A DNA stretch of 64,000 nt from Aquatica leii. Lineage: Eukaryota > Arthropoda > Insecta > Coleoptera > Lampyridae. The position numbers were made by a program, and so were the translations under genes. Every line of letters starts with the position of its first letter. The stretch's first letter is position 1. Positions 22,991 to 35,481 of this stretch are shown piece by piece. Below the pieces are notes generated by a model. The model worked only from the letters and a program-made list of their open reading frames with translations. It was not told where the DNA came from and ran no database searches. Where the stretch lies: NCBI GenBank assembly GCA_035610365.1, contig CM069433.1:169710882-169774881 (forward strand), in the 5' to 3' direction.

Positions 22991-23939
22991 AATGGTTACA
23001 GTATACTATGTAATGTGTTACATAAAAATTAAGCCCCTTAAGTTAGGCAGCCAGATTTGTTACGTGGTTTCCTTGTAACAAAAAAAAAACCAACGGCTAG
23101 CACAGTTTCCCTGGAGAAGGAGTCGCAGGTGATGCTAAATTATAGATTAAAGCCAAAAAAAGGCGCCAAGACCATGAAAGATTAAATTAAGGAGATATCG
23201 TCTAACTCTATCCGTAGCTAGAAAAGAACAAATAATACGACAGAAGTAATAACACAAAATATATATATTTATTGTATCACAGAAGTAGTTGAAGACGAAG
23301 ACAGTACATAAGTATAGTTATATAAGCGTTGAAAACAATATTACATGGGTTGATATCACTGGCCAAGTATAAGTTACGCCCTTTGACTGGGCAATACGTC
23401 GCACATCAAAGTGTCCTAATTGATCTAACTTTTACATTAACGAAGGAATGACTTTACTTTATTAAGTTGAATTACAAGAATACCAAAATCAAAAGTATCG
23501 AGAATCAATGCGCACCCGATAAGTATGTGACATACAAAAAAAAAATTTAATATCAATTGTGATTACAACTTAGTATGTACGTGTGGCCATTCTAATAATC
23601 GACATGACCAACGAAGTAAAATAGAAAATGCAATACTTACAGTTGTGTACTATCCAGTAAGGGATTAGCTAATTCCGTACCAGTCTGACCTAAAACGTAA
23701 TATGCAATTTGACACAAAGCGTACATACGATGTTAGCATAAGTAATTTGATTTAATGCATACAATATTTGACGTAATAAATGCGCCGAGCTTCCCTGTAA
23801 CTAACTTCGCACTTGTGTAAGAAGAGGTAGGGTGTGTCGAGGGACAAATTTTATACTTGAAAATCAATATACCAACTTTTTAACATAACAAATGGATTGC
23901 AATACTAATTTTCATTCTCACAATATTACTTTCCTATAA
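22991..23939. other. Non-coding, unclassified
   Basis: Mixed AT-rich sequence with no domain or terminal-repeat signature that I recognise. Confidence 0.3.
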
Positions 23940-25500
23940 AAAAAGTATAGCAGTTTTGCAAAAAAATTTTGATTGCAGAATTTTACGTTTCAAGGTCTTC
24001 TGAATAAGAAAAATGTTTAAAAAATAAATTGGGTATCTGTGTGTGTGTGTAACGATGAACCCACGATAACTCTCAAACCGAAAGTCCTAGTAACTTGAAA
24101 TTTGGTATGAAGTTGGCTTTTCATGTTCTCTCGGTCTATCAAAGATGGGTCTGATAAACAAATTCAAATTATTTTTACAGGTTCTTATAGAGATAATTCA
24201 TCCAAAATAAAAATTTTTTTAACATTAATAGTTTATTAGATATTTGATTTATAATTTAAAATGAATCCTGCTGCGAAATTTTTTTTAGAAAAAATTCCGT
24301 ATCTTGAGGAGAAAGCAAGATACGTTAAAAATAACAATTTTTACTGATTTACTAAAGGGGAAAGCAATATCGAGGCGCGAAAATATAAGGGATAGTCGAT
24401 ATGACAACACAACCTCATTTACCATATTTCGGTTAAATCTTAATCAAACCGAAAAGAAAAATGTGTGTGTAATGATGTACCCACCATAACTCATAAACCA
24501 AAAGTCCTAGTAACTTGAAATTTGGTATAAAGCTGGCTTTTCATATTCTCTGACGGGTCCGATAAAAAAACTGAAAGTGGTTGTAGCCGACATTTTTAAC
24601 AGTTTTTCTTATATAAATTTGTACGTATGTATATTATTCGAATTATTTTTACGGTTTATTATAGAGATAATTCTTCCTAACAATTTATTCAAATAAAAAA
24701 AATCTAAAATTAACAGTTTATTAGATATTTGATTTATAATTGAAAGTCAATTCTATATATAATCTAGGTTCGAATCCTGCCTGTGACAATTTTTTTTAGA
24801 AAAAGATTTCATATCATGAAGGGAAAGCAAGATACGTTAAAAATAACAATTTTTTTCTATATTCTTTTGACTTGTTTATACACGGAGTGTTGCATCTCCC
24901 TTACATTATTTTTGGATGTACCCACAATAACTTTCGAACCAAAAGCCCTAGTAATTTGAAATTTGGTATGGAGCTGGCTTTTCATATTCTCTCTGGTTTA
25001 TCAAAAGATGGGTATGGTAAAGATACCGGAAGTGGGTGTATCCGCCATTTTCAACAGTTTTTCTTATATAGTTTTAGACGTATGTAAATTGTTCGAATAA
25101 TTTTTACAGGCTTTTATAGAGATAATTGTTTCTAACAATGTATTCAAATAGAGAAAATTCTAACATTAACAATTTATTCCATATTTTCTTTATAATTTAA
25201 CATGAATTCCCAAATATAATCTAGGTTCGAATTCTGCCTGCCACAGTTTTTTTAGAAAAAAATTCCATATCTTAGTCAATAAGAGAACATAATCTTAATT
25301 TGCCATATTTCGGTTATACATTTAATAAAATCGAGAAGAAAAATTTCAAAAAAATTATAGTATGCTTGGAAGTCAATAGAAACGTGTACATATCACTTCA
25401 AAGTGATTTTATGACAACAGAACCTTAAAAAAGTATGTAGACATTTCTTAATCATTCCTTATAAGAAAGTCGTGTGGTGACCACATCAGTTTTTTTAATG
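23940..25500. repeat. Tandemly arranged dispersed repeat with tRNA-like B box
   Basis: Three diverged head-to-tail units start near 23950, 24460 and 24890. Each contains 'ccaaaagtcctagtaact' and 'ttgaaatttggtat', a 'cttttcatattctct' stretch, and (units 2 and 3, weakly in 1) 'taggttcgaatcctgcc'. The last includes an exact or near-exact RNA polymerase III B-box (GGTTCGAATCC). A fourth copy is at about 41850-42590 inside the Harbinger element. Short TG runs occur at unit starts. No convincing A box, so it may be a SINE-derived or satellite-like MITE. Not coding. Confidence 0.7.
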
Positions 25501-26481
25501 GTATCTAATGCATTTAAGAAGACACGGAAAGAAAGAGGAGCGTCACAAAATGACGAAATAGATTTATTAATTAGTAATTTACTATAAATTCAATGTAATG
25601 TTGTTTAGTTTTTTATTATTATAGTGGGAAAATATGTAAGATTAAATATACTAAATTTATAAAAGTTTTATTGTAATAATAATTTCAAGTGCGTTTTTTC
25701 TAATATTTTTTTGTGACCCTCCCCCTTTTTTCCGTGTACTCTTTGTTTTATATAAAAAGTCTATTGGGTTTATTCAAAGTTATTTAATGGTTTTATGTAG
25801 GGATTATTATCAATGGAAATTTTTATAAAAAGACCTAATAGTGTTTATTTATTAACTTCCAGTAAAATACTGCCACCCTGTTTGAAATGGTATTTTCCAG
25901 CTCCCAGCCGTTTTTTATTATGTATTAACAAGGAAAATTTAACAATATAAATACTTTATTTTCTTGTGTAGGCTGATAAACAAAATCAGGAATGTATAGC
26001 AAGATTCTCCAGTTTTAAATGTAATTCACTTACATACTTATTTCACATCTTTTGAGGAATAGAACTCAATAATATGCATGCAATTTTGGGTAAACAGCTA
26101 ATGTCTAAAATCCATACATATTTGTAAATATTGTTCAGAAAGTCCTAAACAAACAAAAAAATTAGCAAGTAAAAAGAGATTTTGTAAACCGACTACTGAT
26201 TATGAAATGCATGAAACAGCAATAGAATCTACTGAAGGAGAATCAGAAATAGATCATAATGTTGTAGTACATTATTATTTTAACTGTAAATAGTGAACTA
26301 TTGGTGGTGGCATTTGCACAGTTGCATTGGCATTGCTTTACCCCCAATGTCTTTAACGTTGTTGTTCTATCCTGCAGTTTTATTCAAAACAATTTTGAAA
26401 TACGCGGGTGTAAAATCAACTAACAACTTACTGCCGTTATAGCTTATTTACAATTATCTTTTATACATAGTAACTGATACT
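25501..26481. other. AT-rich non-coding region
   Basis: Mostly featureless. A short plus-strand frame near 26125-26295 (KQTKKLASKKRFCKPTTDYE) looks like a low-complexity charged tail and might be a transposase remnant, but it cannot be assigned. Confidence 0.3.
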
Positions 26482-26649
26482 ATGAAATTGCTCTGCCATC
26501 AAACGTTGTTAATAATTATTATTTTAATGATTGTTGTTTCTAATGAGGTGGAGAAGCATACAACTAAAAAGAACTTTGTAAATGGCTCTGGCAAACAGAA
26601 TTTTCGAAGAATGCTTCTTAAGGAGAATCTAAACGGCAAAAAAGTTTAA
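26482..26649 (+). CDS. Putative small secreted peptide (55 aa), speculative
   Basis: An ATG-initiated 55-residue frame with a signal-peptide-like start: MKLLCHQT followed by the hydrophobic LLIIIILMIVVS. A polar, basic mature part follows, with a dibasic RR at residues 43-44 and a near-terminal NGKKV at residues 51-55. A G-K-K motif after a dibasic site is the layout of an amidated neuropeptide precursor. In AT-rich DNA, runs of I/L codons arise by chance, there is no recognised family, and no promoter or polyadenylation context was established. I give it as a candidate only. Confidence 0.25.
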   Translation: MKLLCHQTLLIIIILMIVVSNEVEKHTTKKNFVNGSGKQNFRRMLLKENLNGKKV

Positions 26650-27464
26650 GATGAAGTAAAATTGTTAACAGATGAGTCAATTACAAATTACAACATGTAG
26701 TAATCAAAAAATTAAAAGGTACCTAAATAGTTATTTTTATTACTAGTACAAGTGTCGCCCATTAAATATAACCAACGACCAAGTTCTCAAAAAAATTTTT
26801 AAGTGGGAGAATGATACGAAGGAAATGTATGTAGAGTGGATTCCACTTAATTGAGTTACATTTAAATAATTGTTGGGATCAAATATCTCTTGTATCTTTT
26901 TTTCGACGCCATTATCAAATGTTTTAAATTTTTTTTTCTTTCTGGATCTCAAATATCTGGAAAGATTTTTTTATTCCATTTAAAAATAAGTAATTATATT
27001 GGGAATGTCTATTTCAAACAAATGTACTAATTGTAATAGTAACATCCATAAGAAACGCAAATATATCCTTTATGGTATTTTCCATTTGGGAAATAAACTT
27101 TTAAACTACTTAAATATACACACCTAGTGCTTTCTTGGGATTAAGTTTTGATTTAGTAATTAATCTTATTTTTGTTATCTTTTTTAATGGGAAACATAGT
27201 TGATAGTGAGACATTGATTGAATAAGCTATGTATCTACAATAAAGGTTCGAAGTTTACTAGTTGACTGTATTATAACAAGTTTTATCGAGTTTTAAGTTA
27301 AATAAAATAGTTTATAAAAACTTCATTCAGTAAATATAATGTACTTAGTTTAATCACCGAATATTATTGTAATCTGAACTTAAAGAAGGCTAAAGAAACT
27401 TTACCATTAAATTACTTTTTTTTTCAATAATGGGGTCAATGTCTGAAATCTCATCTACGTTTAA
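26650..27464. other. AT-rich non-coding region
   Basis: No gene or element recognised. A minus-strand frame at 26952-26743 is lysine/phenylalanine rich and probably chance. Confidence 0.3.
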
Positions 27465-28140
27465 TTAACATGCCACAGCATTGTACGAAACAACTTTAAT
27501 TAAGACACTTATAAATAGATAGTTAAGTTTGAAAAACCAACTAAAAAATGAAAAGAACAGCCGCTTCTAAATAGAGAATTAAATTAAGTCTAGAGTAAAA
27601 TTTAAAAAAAAGGAACAAAACTTTACCAATATTATAACACAGCATTGATTTTTTTTTAAATTTTTGCTTATTGTTTCGTTGGTACAAAAAAATTCTTCTC
27701 GTCCCAAAAACAAACATTTTTGTACATTAAAGTCTTGAAAGATGCAAACATAGTCGTTGAAAAAAGTTTTTTATAAATAGCTATAATTAGTACATTGATA
27801 TAATAAAAAGACTTAAAATACTCCAAATGGGACTAGAAACCATTTGCTTTTGCCTTAATTTTACCCATTTCAAATTTTACTAGTTTTGACATAAAACCTA
27901 CAAAACTCAAATAATTTATCCAAATAGAAAAAATAAAAAATCTGATTGTTTATCTAAAAAAGAACAAATATAGTCGCTTCAGAAAGCTTTTCTCAAAGAA
28001 AATTATTTCTCGAGCTATCTTCAAATAATTTTGACATCTTAAATAAAGTTAAACACTATATTGAAGAATTAAAATTGCACGAAAATGGTTCAACGCAGCA
28101 AATTAATTTATTATTTATTAATCTCAACATGTGGGTTCAA
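27465..28140. repeat. Unclassified repeat block, copy 2
   Basis: Matches 30-960 in the same orientation, with internal differences: for example an extra segment around 27955-28030 here, and one around 420-590 only in copy 1. It ends at the same LINE junction as copy 1. Confidence 0.6.
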
Positions 28141-29640
28141 AAAGTAGCTCAAGCTACGAACTTGGCACCATTGGACTAGCAAGCGTAAGATCAATAACTT
28201 TACTGCGCGACACGGTTATAAACGCAGGCACATCTCCGTTATTTAATATGTATTAATTAGGTTTTAGAATAAATTCTAAAAGTTTTTCACCTTTCGTGTA
28301 GCTCGATTCGATAATAAACTCCTTTCTGATGCCTTTCTCTACTGAATATATTTAGACTGCCACTAGGTTTCTAGAATATATATCCCACAATGGCATTAAA
28401 TTTAGTGCATTCTTTACAATGATGCATGTGCAAGGGTTGTGCACAAGTTGGACTACAGGCAGCCATTTATCTGGGCAGTTCAATCTTTTTATTAATCGCT
28501 TGTGGATTCATGGATCTTAAACAAGGTCATTAGGTTTGCCGTTTGTGCGTTCTTTTCGGCTCTGGATTTAAATCCATTGCATCGTCAACATAGCTAGTAG
28601 CAACCGATTCTTTGATGTGCTTTTTGAAGTCGGCCAGCACCCAAAGAGTGATCTTCGAAAATCCGAGGTGCGGTTGATTGGCATTCATCTTCTCCCGGTA
28701 CCCTATGACCATAAACAGGACGTATTGGGTTCCTTTCGAATCTGGTTTTATGTAAACATTCGCGATGTTTTGGTACTGATGTTGTTCTGTACCGATATTC
28801 TTTTCAGTAAGGTGACCGGTTCTAGTACTGTTCCCGGAACCTAAATGATAACTTTTCTTGCGCGCAGAAAGGTAAATAACCTCAAGTCCCTTGTCCTCCT
28901 ACAATGTTTTTTTTTGTTTGATGTGCCGACTAGCCACTTTCTGATTGCTTTGTCTGCGTACGTTATATTTGGGAATTCTCTTTTATGAGTATATTCCTAA
29001 TCACGCGGAGAAATTTGCCCCCTTCTCCACCTTGTCAATTTATCCGAACATCAAAGTTTTTATAACTTTAGATTCTTCAGGACCGATGGTGTTTTCAGGG
29101 AACTTTTTTTGTATGATTGCAAAAACAATTATCTTCAGAATATCCTTGTCTTTTTTTAGGTTCCTTCAAACCTTCTATTTTGTTTTACCGGTCAATTGCG
29201 TGCGCCGTCTGGTGTCGCTGTTGCGTTCGTGACATGCCCACTTTAGTTTCCTGTATAGGTAGGTTGCGCTCACGTGTCCCTGCGGTTAGAATGGAACCGG
29301 TTGTCTGAACTCCCGATTGTTTTTGTTTTTTCAGCCTTTGTCTTGCCGCCCCCGAAATGTTTTTAACTTTTCGGGTTTGCGCCTAGCATCAGCTGATATT
29401 TTTGGGTTCTGCTCAGACTCTCCGTCTTTTTTAATTGTTGTTGTGTAATGTTGTTGTTAAAGTTTTTCCATATATGTACCATGAGTACGGAGGAAATAAA
29501 AGTCACCGTGTGCAATGCTCCAATCCGCACGGAATGCTATATACAACGGGGTTTACCTGGTGCCTCGAGGTTAGAACCAGTAAGGACTCATCTTCAATCC
29601 AGTCACGCATCTACAGGCTTGGCCTTTCCCACCTTAGATT
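28141..29640 (-). mobile_element. R1/LOA-like non-LTR retrotransposon fragment, copy 3
   Basis: The endonuclease piece (about 28310-28170) and gag knuckle region (about 28470-28370) align with copies 1 and 2. Upstream, in minus-strand order, lies gag-like sequence including the frame 28712-28530 (GFSKITLWVLADFKKHIKES). It extends to a 5' end near 29640, equivalent to 2370 of copy 1. Like copy 1 it lacks RT. Degraded by stops and indels. Confidence 0.7.
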
Positions 29641-29644
29641 TAGG

Positions 29645-29973
29645 TTTTTAATGAGGTTGTTTTCTCTTGGTCTGGATAATTCAACCAAGACCCCCGTGAG
29701 ACATAACCGCAGCAGCAAGAAGTTTGGGTTTGGCTGCCGTGTCTGCTGACCAAAGTCAATAGAAAAGCATGGGTATCCCATTGTTGACTCTTGTCAGGAC
29801 ACTACAGCTTGAGTTGGGAAAGCTGGTTTGCGTGACAGTAGTATTAAAGTACGGGTTTTAGGCCGCGACTTCAACAACCTGCCAAGGTAAACAGAGCTGT
29901 CCCGGCTCACCTAATAAAGTTGCGTACCGTAACACCCTATAGGTAACTCAACCCACAAGCAACGATAATAAAA
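29645..29973 (-). repeat. LINE 5' region, copy 3, left part
   Basis: Aligns with 4980-5365 and 6850-7230, with small deletions (for example part of the region corresponding to 5020-5040 and 5305-5335). It is interrupted after the 'aacgataata' stretch by the tRNA-bearing insertion and resumes at about 30523. Confidence 0.65.
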
Positions 29974-29981
29974 AAAAATAT

Positions 29982-30307
29982 GAGGGCGTGTACTAGTGTA
30001 CACACGTAAGAAGTGAAACTTCTTTATGGCCTTATTTTTCGCAAAATGATCTACATGCAACTTTTCAGAAATTGGTTAAATAAAGTTAAATAAATTTTAA
30101 ACAAAAGGATTTTATTATCATAAACATGAATACAAATTTTTGTAAATCAATTAACTAATTTTTGTAGATTCAATTTCATATTCCAGTTACCATAAGCCAT
30201 TAATTACAAAACAACAATTGATCGTATCTTATAGCAACGTTTTGATTGTGTACCTTATAACCATCCGTTTTGTGACCTATAGTATGTGCCTCCGTGGCGC
30301 AATCGAC

Positions 30308-30344
<37 letters not shown>

Positions 30345-30514
30345 GAGCCCACCCGCGGGCGAACTTTTTATTTATTTTACTACCTTTGAACACCTTGTAC
30401 AATTTGTATTTATTTAAAAATATTTTAGAATTTTATAAAAAAAAGATGGCGCGTAACGAAAAAAATGTGACGGTAAATTTTTTTCCAACGCCGATAAAGA
30501 AGTTTCACTTCAAT
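29982..30514. mobile_element. Insertion of about 530 bp carrying a tRNA-Asn gene
   Basis: It interrupts the LINE 5' repeat, as shown by comparison with 5365-5385 and 7230-7250. It is bounded by an apparent 8-bp direct duplication aaaaatat (29974-29981 and 30515-30522). An 18-bp perfect inverted repeat lies close to its ends: gaagtgaaacttctttat at 30010-30027 and its reverse complement at 30494-30511. The tRNA is near its middle. The left end extends about 28 bp beyond the inverted repeat. No ORF. Class unknown: MITE-like. Confidence 0.6.
30288..30361 (+). tRNA. tRNA-Asn (GTT)
   Basis: A 74-nt cloverleaf. Acceptor strand GCCTCCG at 30288-30294, D arm GCGC...GCGC, anticodon stem TTCGG/CCGAA with loop CTGTTAA (anticodon GTT at 30322-30324), T arm GGTGG-TTCGAGC-CCACC, discriminator G. 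The 3' acceptor strand is CGCGGGC, giving one C-C mismatch and one G-T pair where a clean pairing is expected. It sits inside a repeat insertion, so it could be a working gene with a slightly weakened stem or a mobile tRNA-derived copy. A- and B-box sequences are intact. Confidence 0.9.
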
Positions 30515-30522
30515 AAAAATAT

Positions 30523-30774
30523 CCAAAGCAAAATATTGAGTTACAATCGTAATATTTAAAACCCAATAATAAAGACCGTCGGAAGTAATAAATTATAAAG
30601 TGTACTGAAAATGTATGACAATGAAATCGACCAAAATGACTCAAGTGCGTATGTATGGAATTCGTACTTAATAAAATAAAAATTAATAATTAAGATGAAT
30701 TTAAAAACGTGAAATAACTTTAATTAACTAATGCAAAATTACTCCAAATAAGACGAAATGAATACATCAAATTC
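30523..30774 (-). repeat. LINE 5' region, copy 3, right part
   Basis: Continuation of the repeat after the tRNA insertion, matching 5395-5640 and 7255-7510. Confidence 0.6.
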
Positions 30775-31289
30775 AAATACTGCGTCTTTTACAAAAGAAA
30801 TACGTCCAAAAATCAAACGACAGTTACAAGCGTGATCTGCTCATCCTTATTTATGATTTGTCATACACTTTACAATGACGTTTAATTTTGTTGCTTTACC
30901 TATCCAGATGTATTTTTTCTTGCCTTGTAAGTGAATGTTTCTCATTATTATTTCTTGACTCAAGTAGATGTATTTTTCAACCTGCTTCATTGTAAAAATG
31001 CACACTAATTATTATTATTTTGTTTATCGTTAGTCATTGTTTGTGCTTTACTTATATTTATTTCTAGCCCTACTCTTTGGATTGTGTAGCTTACTTCCGA
31101 AGTGTGAATCTTGTAAGGTATCCTTAATTAAAATAATATCGTTAGCAAAACGTAGGCTAAATTTGTTTAAATATGTTCTTTAATACCAAAGTAAATGCTA
31201 CCGAGGACTTTGCCTCCTTGTCGCATGCCATGTAGTGTTCTGACTATATTTCAGTTTTCATGTAATTGGACAGTTAAAGTTGTGCTTGT
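30775..31289 (-). pseudogene. RTE-clade LINE reverse transcriptase fragment, copy 2
   Basis: Paralogue of 7520-8015. On the minus strand it shows a GMRQGG-type segment, then LRFANDIILIKDTLQDSHF, the YADD-equivalent motif with the first catalytic aspartate replaced by asparagine. Thumb sequence follows toward 30800. Interrupted by stops. Confidence 0.65.
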
Positions 31290-31293
31290 ATAT

Positions 31294-32668
31294 TGTTACG
31301 TGCATAAATTTAAATAATGCATTACCCTGTATATCAATTTAATTAAAATTACTTTGGTATTTCTTGACGCCATCTATCGGGTTCGTTGGTCACTTTGTAT
31401 TGCGCAGACGACATCCGGTGTGTTCTCCGGCATTTTAACTTTAACATCGTACCTGGTAATATCTAGGGTTGCGTGAGTGAAAGTTCGTTCTCTAAAATCA
31501 TCCACGTGTTAGGGACACGATGGAAATTATGTAGTTTCTTTAAATAACTAATTTGCTCCCGCAACGTAAGTGATTTTGTTTCTTTCTTTAATTAAAGGTA
31601 ATTTTTATGTCTTTTTGGTTAGCCGCCATGTGCCACCTCATAACTAAGGGCATTCTGGTTATAATTTAAAGCCCACAGGGAAAGTTTGTGATTTCGTTGC
31701 GATCGTGGGGTGTTCGTATCGTCACCGGCTATTCTTACCACCATCCGGCCCATGAATTCTAGTCGATACCGAAAGACGAGAGATAACCCTCGACGAATAT
31801 TGTGTTGGAACGATTCTAAATATTTATAAGGCCTACTGTTGGAATTAATTAAATCATAGAAAAGGGTATAACAGCATCCGACGTTTGGTTTGTGTTAAGT
31901 GTGTACTTTAAAATTTAAGTAATGATGTTGTAGATCTTGATTTCGTGAGGCATTGGTTTGACACGATTTGCAATTCAAATTATTTACAGGACTACGTGTT
32001 GGGGGAAAGTACTTTCTCTTCGCACCTGTGAAACTCCTGTGTTTGGTAAGTGATTTTATATGTATCTTATTTTGTTGTCAACAAGGTCGCTCACGAAACT
32101 GTGTGAATATTAATTCCGTAGTACTTTTTCTTGCTTATTGCTTATTGTGTATGACGTATGCTGTGTACTCCCAATATTTATTATGATATTGTAATATTAA
32201 GGCCGTACTTATTATCATTATTTCATGTATCTCGCATGCTATGTGCAACTGAGATTTACTATAAATCTACTCTTCGTTATTCATGTAAACCAAATTTATC
32301 TATGTAGTGTAAGTTGCCGATCCTACTGTGATTCGATGTTGTATATTCTCACTAGCATCTACTTAGATGTAGCTATTTAACTTCGACTATAGTTAGATAT
32401 ATAATTTATAGATATATTTGATCGAGTAATTAAAGTACAATTGTTATTAACGATTTAGTTTTTCTCTTTTATTCGTTTCTTTCAGCAGTTACGAACCTAA
32501 CAATCTAGTTACAAGTTTCTTACCATTCTGTTGTGAGCAGGCAGAACTGACTTTGGATAGGCTCTGGCGCCCTTAATTATCTTTTCATTATTGTCTAGGA
32601 ACCCTACTCTCTCTCCGACTATTGAGAGTTGGCCGTGCAGGTTCGTAAAACAGCTAAAACTTGTAACA
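31294..32668 (+). mobile_element. Solo LTR, copy B (1375 bp)
   Basis: Begins TGTTACGTG and ends CTTGTAACA, flanked by a 4-bp duplication ATAT (31290-31293 and 32669-32672). Removing the LTR and one ATAT restores continuity with 8010-8040 of the first block copy. It is a plus-strand relative of 14249-15609, with small indels. No second LTR or internal region adjoins. Confidence 0.88.
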
Positions 32669-32910
32669 ATATACAGGGTTTTTCATGTAACCCGTTCGTT
32701 AAAAGTTTTTATACTTCCAATTATAATTCAATTTTGATGTTTTTAAATATTAAGTAAATGGTTATGAACTTTATAATTAAAATATATTCAAGAATGTATC
32801 ACTTGCAGTTATACCGAAAGTGACATCAGCTTTTTTACTGACTAGATTGTAGAAAGTTCTTCACTGGGAGGGGCAAATTAAACCACTTAAGATTTTATTA
32901 TGACCGTCGA

Positions 32911-32933
32911 ACGGTGACCATGGAAGTCGGAAT

Positions 32934-32968
<35 letters not shown>

Positions 32969-32984
32969 TTACCAGCCCTGAAAA
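32911..32984 (+). repeat. 28S rRNA fragment in the left Penelope terminal repeat
   Basis: Contains ccatggaagtcggaatccg and taaggagtgtgtaacaact, then cacctgccgaa and agccctgaaaa. This is the highly conserved large-subunit rRNA stretch as I know it from animal 28S genes. A few substitutions occur in the middle (gttacc for the usual tcaact). It is embedded in mobile DNA, not an rRNA gene. Confidence 0.85.
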
Positions 32985-33108
32985 GCCATAATAATCTTAA
33001 GTGGTTTAATTTGCCGCTCCTAGTGTAGAACTTTCTACAATCTAGTCAGTAATTCCATATTAAAGGAGGACGTAACTACATTACTTGAATATCACATTTC
33101 TTCCAATA

Positions 33109-35481
33109 ATGGCATCCGTATCCGAAGTACCATCTAACACCCAGTCGACTTGGCATAACACAATACGTAACAACTACAATCAAAATACATACAAAGCCGT
33201 CATCAAATTAGAAAAGTCATAAATTAAACTTTCCAAATTAGTCAATCGTAAAGTTTATTTAAAAAGGTGTGAGTCAAATTTTATCGCACCGACACACATC
33301 CAACAATTCTATAGAAGTACTTACTTAATATAAGCTGAACACACCCCTTTTAGTAATAAGTTAGATAGATTAATTCTTAACTTCAAAAAATCGATTATCA
33401 ACATTGAAATCGATATAACGTATTGGCAGATACATAATCTTACTAAAACAATCGAAAGTCTAAAGATCAATCTAATCAGTGTACTCCACCAAACAGTTTT
33501 CCAGATTCTGCTCAAAATATTAAATAATAAACAAAAATATATTTCTTTAAACGATAAAAACAAACTAAAAAAAAATTCCAGAATCTATTCACACGACAAA
33601 ACTTTAAGTTAAATATTGTTAAACAGAGTTGTATATATAATTTAACGGATGTACAGTTGCCTGAAAAAATAGCACAATGTCTAGCTTTATCCCCGAAATT
33701 TATGTGCAATTATAATAAGGCACCTATTATTAGTTTAATTAAAGATACGGAAGACATACTTACATACCATCATGACGAGCAACGAGAGGGATTAAGAGGG
33801 AAAATTGTCAATGTGGTTACCAACTTCGTCAACAATAAAACTAACAAATGTTAGACACCACAAGACTTTTACATTAAAAATCTAGTGACATCTACACGAA
33901 AGTTTACTAAAACACACAAAAACATTCTTATTACAAAATCCGACAAAGGCAATGCTACAGTTATTATACATAAAGACGAATATAAAGAAAAAATATTGAC
34001 TTTACTAAATGACGAAAACATCTATAAAAAGACTAACGTAGATCCTACTAACAAATATCAAAGTACAAACAACAGACTATGTAGACAATGGACACATCGA
34101 CTTTATTAGTTATAAAAGACTTGTAACGCACACTAGTATACCTCCTAAGTTATATGGTTTAATTAAAATACATAAAGATGAACAGACCTATTGTTTCTTG
34201 TATAGGAGCTCCCACTTATGAATTATCTAAATACGTTTCTAGTATAAATCAAAAAAATTCTTACTTATTTGATCATAACATAAGGAACTCCTACGAACTT
34301 AATAAAAAAACCAAAAGTACTACTGTACCTAGTAATTATAAAATCATATCGTTTGATGTTACATCTTTATTCACTAACATTACTAAAGATCTTATAGTTG
34401 AATTAATAAATAAATATTGGAATGATTTGAAGAGCCATACAACTTTAGAATTAGTTGATGTAGTCTATATTATCGAGTTTCTTTTTGAGTCAAGTTATTT
34501 TACATTTGATGACAAGATGTATACTTAAAAATTTGATACTGCCATGGGTAATCCTGCGTCACCTATATTGGCTAATCTTGCTATGCATGACCTACTTAAA
34601 TACGTAAACAACAATTTATCATATACACCGGTCTTTTTATTTTGTTACGCTGATGATATTGTTGCGTGTATACCCGAAACAGAAATTCATAACACTCTTA
34701 ACACTTTTAATAGTTACAATCAACATTTGAAATTCACGTATGAAGTTGAACGAAAAGATTCATTACCGTATTTAGATGTTAGACTTAGTAAGGATACTAA
34801 CACGGGTTGTATAGTTAGTGAATGGTATACAAAACCCATAGCCTCTAACAGAACGTTAAAATACTTTTCAAAACACCCACATTATCAAAAGATTAATACG
34901 ATCAAGGCTATGAAAAATAAAATATTAAGTTTAAGCAGTCCACAGTTCGTTACGAAAAACCTTAACTGCTTAAAGAACATAACCCTAACACTAACGTTAT
35001 TTACACAAACATAATAAATGTTCCAAACCTAACAAAAACAATAATTTTGATTATAAAAACCAATCATATTAAAATAACAACTTATAACACTAATACTATT
35101 TATAACATACTGTACAGTATAACTAAAGATAAAACTAATATAACTGAAAAACATGATGTAGTGTACAAGCTAGATTGTATGGGATGCCAAGCGTGTTACA
35201 TAGGGCAAACGAAACAGAAAATAAAAAATTGGATCAATAATCACATGTATGATTGTAATTATAAAAAAGATGAAACTGCGTTAGCGTTACATCATATCAA
35301 TACGGAACATAATTTTGACTTCAACAACCCCAAAATTTTAGACAGAGATTGTAACTATAAAAAGCGATTAGTTTCAGATATGAGATTCATCAACGTTTTC
35401 GAAAACAACATTAACTTCAATACAGACACTAACAATGTAAGTAATGTTTACAACAATTTAATATCTAAGATTACTTATTAG
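33109..35481 (+). pseudogene. Penelope-like RT with GIY-YIG endonuclease, degraded
   Basis: ATG at 33109 (MASVSEVPSNTQ). The N-terminal region (KLSKLVNRKVYLKRCESNF) is broken by a stop at 33220-33222 and a frameshift near 33600. RT motifs follow: ILITKSDKGNATVIIHKDEY (33930-33985), PPKLYGLIKIHK, then RPIVSCIGAPTYELSKYVSS, KIISFDVTSLFTNI, TAMGNPASPILANLAM (34535-34580) and the catalytic FCYADDIV (34640-34665). The C-terminal GIY-YIG nuclease has VVYKLDCMGCQACYIGQTKQ (35155-35215) and a downstream HH...N tail. Breaks lie near 33852, 34107, 34526 and 35012. The catalytic residues YADD and the CYIGQTK core persist. Confidence 0.93.

Noticed and set aside
24041-24052. TG microsatellite as a stand-alone feature (also 41886-41912)
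   Set aside because: It is part of the dispersed repeat unit present at each copy start.
32911-32984. A genuine 28S rRNA gene
   Set aside because: Only about 74 nt match, it is repeated at both ends of a Penelope element, and no other rRNA sequence is nearby.
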